Shown here: positions 62,399 through 64,000 of the stretch, piece by piece
Numbering within the stretch: position 1 is the first letter of the stretch
How the letters are laid out: each line of letters begins with the position of its first letter
Assembly: GCA_019187365.1 (NCBI GenBank)
Contig: JABARE010000006.1
Coordinates: 1-64,000 of the forward strand
DNA: 64,000 bases
Direction: 5' to 3'
Source: Saprospiraceae bacterium
GTDB taxonomy: Bacteria > Bacteroidota > Bacteroidia > Chitinophagales > Saprospiraceae
Position numbers and translations under genes: made by a program
Notes under the pieces: model-generated
The model's input: the letters and a program-made list of their open reading frames with translations, nothing else
What the model was told of the DNA's origin: nothing
Databases searched by the model: none

Positions 62399-63922
62399 AT
62401 GAATGTTCGTCTCTGTTTGTTCTTGACATTTTGGGCAATGTGCGCTGCAGCCCAGGATGTTTTGCCGGCATTCCTGCGCGACAGCCTGGATGTTTATGTC
62501 GAACGGGCTTTAAAAGAGTGGGAGGTTCCCGGTTGTGCGGTCGGCATCGTCAAAAACGGAGAGGTCCTGGTCGCCAAAGGCTATGGAGTGCGGGATGTTG
62601 CGACGAAGATCAAGGTTGATGAGCATACCTTGTTCATGATTGCAAGCAACTCCAAAGCAGTAACCGGGATGACCCTGGCTAAACTGGATGGCGAGGGCAA
62701 GCTCCGGCTCGACGATACGGCGATAAACTGGCTGCCGTGGTTCCGCCTTTACAAAAAGGATTGGACGAAAATGGTCACGCTGAAAGACCTCGTTTCGCAT
62801 CGCATAGGTCTCAATACCTTTCAAGGCGATTTTTGCCACTGGGCCACGAATACCTCGCGCGAAGAGGTGATGCGAAAGTTGCGGTATCTGGAACCTCCCA
62901 ACGAATTTCGCGACCGTTTCGGCTATTGCAATGCAGGGTACAACGTCGCCGGGGAAGTCATACGTTTGGCGTCGGGCAGTACCTGGGAAAACTATCTGCA
63001 GACCCAGTATTTTAGTCCGATGGGGCTGAACGATACCCGGCCCCTGACCAGGGACTTTGCACTTACCAGCAACCATTGCCACCCGCACAGCCAATACTTT
63101 GGCAACCTGGAGAGACTTGACATTCCAAACATCGACAACCTCGCTCCGGCCACCAGCATCGTCACCTCGGTACACGATTGGTCGCGTTGGGTGCGCATGT
63201 TGCTTTCCAATGGTCTCGACCAGGGACGCCAGATCCTTCCAGCCGATGCCATCCGGAAGAGCATGGAGCCCGTCAGCATTGCAGGGCCGGCACGCCACCG
63301 GTTCAACCGCGGACAATTTGCACTCTACGGGTTGGGCTGGTACTTGAACGATTACGAAGGCTACCGCCTCGTTTCTCATACCGGCGGTGCAGATGGATTT
63401 GTGACTTCCGTTTCTCTGATCCCCGAGCTCGGCCTGGGCGTTCTCGTTTTTACCAACACCGACAACAACGCCCTATACCAGGCCATCAAATGGGAGATCA
63501 TCGACGCTTTTCTGGCACTCCCTTACCGCAACTACGCAGGCAGCTACCTCACCCGGGCTAAGGAGCGCTGGAGCACTGAGGCAAAGTGGCTGGCTGATCT
63601 TCGCGATTCAGTTGCGAAAGCCGGTCCACCTTCCTTACCTCTGCAAGCCTATGCAGGACGCTACGCCCACCCTGCCTATGGTAAAATGTCGATATCCAGC
63701 GAGGGCGGCCAGCTCATTATGCGCTTCGAGCACCACCCCGGACAACTCGCGCGACTGGAACACCTCGGCAATGATCGCTTTCTATGTACCTACAGCAATA
63801 AGACGCTCGGCATCGTAGTCGCCCCCTTTACCCTGGACCGCCGCAAAAAAAGGGTATTGTCGGTCGAAATTTCATGTGCAGACTTCGTCGATCAGTACCG
63901 GTATCATTTTGTCCGGAAATAG
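62399..63922 (+). CDS. Exported serine hydrolase of the class-C beta-lactamase/esterase family
   Basis: 507 residues. A signal peptide ends near residue 19 (AAAQ). The beta-lactamase domain covers about 25-380: SxxK at Ser83-Lys86 (ASNSKAVTG), YxN in FGYCNAGYN, and HTG in SHTGGADG. A DUF3471-type C-terminal domain follows (YAGRYAHPAYGKMSISSEGGQLIMRFEHHPGQLARLEHLGNDRF). Members are mostly D-aminopeptidases, carboxylesterases or peptidoglycan-related hydrolases rather than antibiotic-inactivating enzymes; the substrate is unknown here. Confidence 0.88.
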   Translation: MNVRLCLFLTFWAMCAAAQDVLPAFLRDSLDVYVERALKEWEVPGCAVGIVKNGEVLVAKGYGVRDVATKIKVDEHTLFMIASNSKAVTGMTLAKLDGEGKLRLDDTAINWLPWFRLYKKDWTKMVTLKDLVSHRIGLNTFQGDFCHWATNTSREEVMRKLRYLEPPNEFRDRFGYCNAGYNVAGEVIRLASGSTWENYLQTQYFSPMGLNDTRPLTRDFALTSNHCHPHSQYFGNLERLDIPNIDNLAPATSIVTSVHDWSRWVRMLLSNGLDQGRQILPADAIRKSMEPVSIAGPARHRFNRGQFALYGLGWYLNDYEGYRLVSHTGGADGFVTSVSLIPELGLGVLVFTNTDNNALYQAIKWEIIDAFLALPYRNYAGSYLTRAKERWSTEAKWLADLRDSVAKAGPPSLPLQAYAGRYAHPAYGKMSISSEGGQLIMRFEHHPGQLARLEHLGNDRFLCTYSNKTLGIVVAPFTLDRRKKRVLSVEISCADFVDQYRYHFVRK

Positions 63923-64000
63923 AATTTTTCACGGGGGTGAAAAAAATTACGCCGCTTTTTTGGGTCAATTGGCGTTTCGTCTATAGATTTGTGCTACCCA

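Noticed and set aside
62399..63922. Antibiotic-resistance beta-lactamase
   Set aside because: The SxxK, YxN and HTG motifs belong to the broad class-C-like esterase/peptidase family, and the DUF3471-type C-terminal domain points away from a true beta-lactamase.

Overview
The window comes from a member of the Bacteroidota, most likely the Saprospirales (Saprospiraceae/Lewinella/Haliscomenobacter type). What I see: a SusC/SusD pair, several TAnnTTTG-type -7 promoter boxes, almost no Shine-Dalgarno sequences, many secreted TPR proteins and repeated caspase-fold (C14) proteins. The lineage assignment is inference from these traits. GC content is about 50-55% over most of the window and clearly lower at 1-1620, 12150-13360 and 61320-62060.

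Layout. 1-2.2 kb: a TPR gene broken by an in-frame stop, then small inverted-repeat elements. 2.2-11.8 kb: a DKNYY lipoprotein, a 5'-nucleotidase-like lipoprotein, a TMTC-like membrane/TPR protein, Prc protease (convergent, shared terminator), a DCC thiol protein and a membrane pyrophosphatase. 11.8-18.9 kb: an accessory stretch with several copies of one MITE-like element, an AAA/DUF4143 ATPase behind a 30-bp palindrome, a caspase-TPR protein, a 5 x 121-bp tandem array, three small stress/chaperone-type genes and a tRNA-Met. 19.0-24.8 kb: a compact minus-strand operon, panC-panD-flippase-rfaE2-Nif3-zinc ribbon-TPR. 25.1-35.4 kb: a plus-strand island made of an exported caspase/DUF4384 protein, a coiled-coil/barrel protein, a sigma factor, a membrane TPR protein in the anti-sigma position, an HEXXH peptidase-TPR protein, a CNNM/CBS transporter, a CHASE2 protein and a FecR-like protein. 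35.6-37.1 kb: two tandem paralogous small exported proteins. 37.3-42.3 kb: SusC and SusD. 42.4-51.8 kb: three more caspase-TPR proteins with an amidohydrolase between them. 51.9-60.0 kb: a small membrane protein, a GT-B-like protein, a fused FAD/FeS dehydrogenase, a NuoE-NuoF fusion and a thiolase. 60.1-63.9 kb: small genes, a methyltransferase and a class-C beta-lactamase-family hydrolase.

The strongest unexplained signals are: (1) five exported caspase-fold proteins within 36 kb, four of the same architecture, two of them carrying a canonical EF-hand loop just after the catalytic region; (2) the 25-35 kb caspase/sigma/anti-sigma/peptidase/CHASE2/FecR island, which looks like an envelope signalling and proteolysis system; (3) a repeated palindromic word built on ACGAACGTTCGT, found in coding and non-coding DNA, resembling a highly iterated palindrome; (4) a family of 105-230 bp inverted-repeat elements; (5) several -7 boxes only 4-5 nt before the start codon, suggesting leaderless mRNAs.
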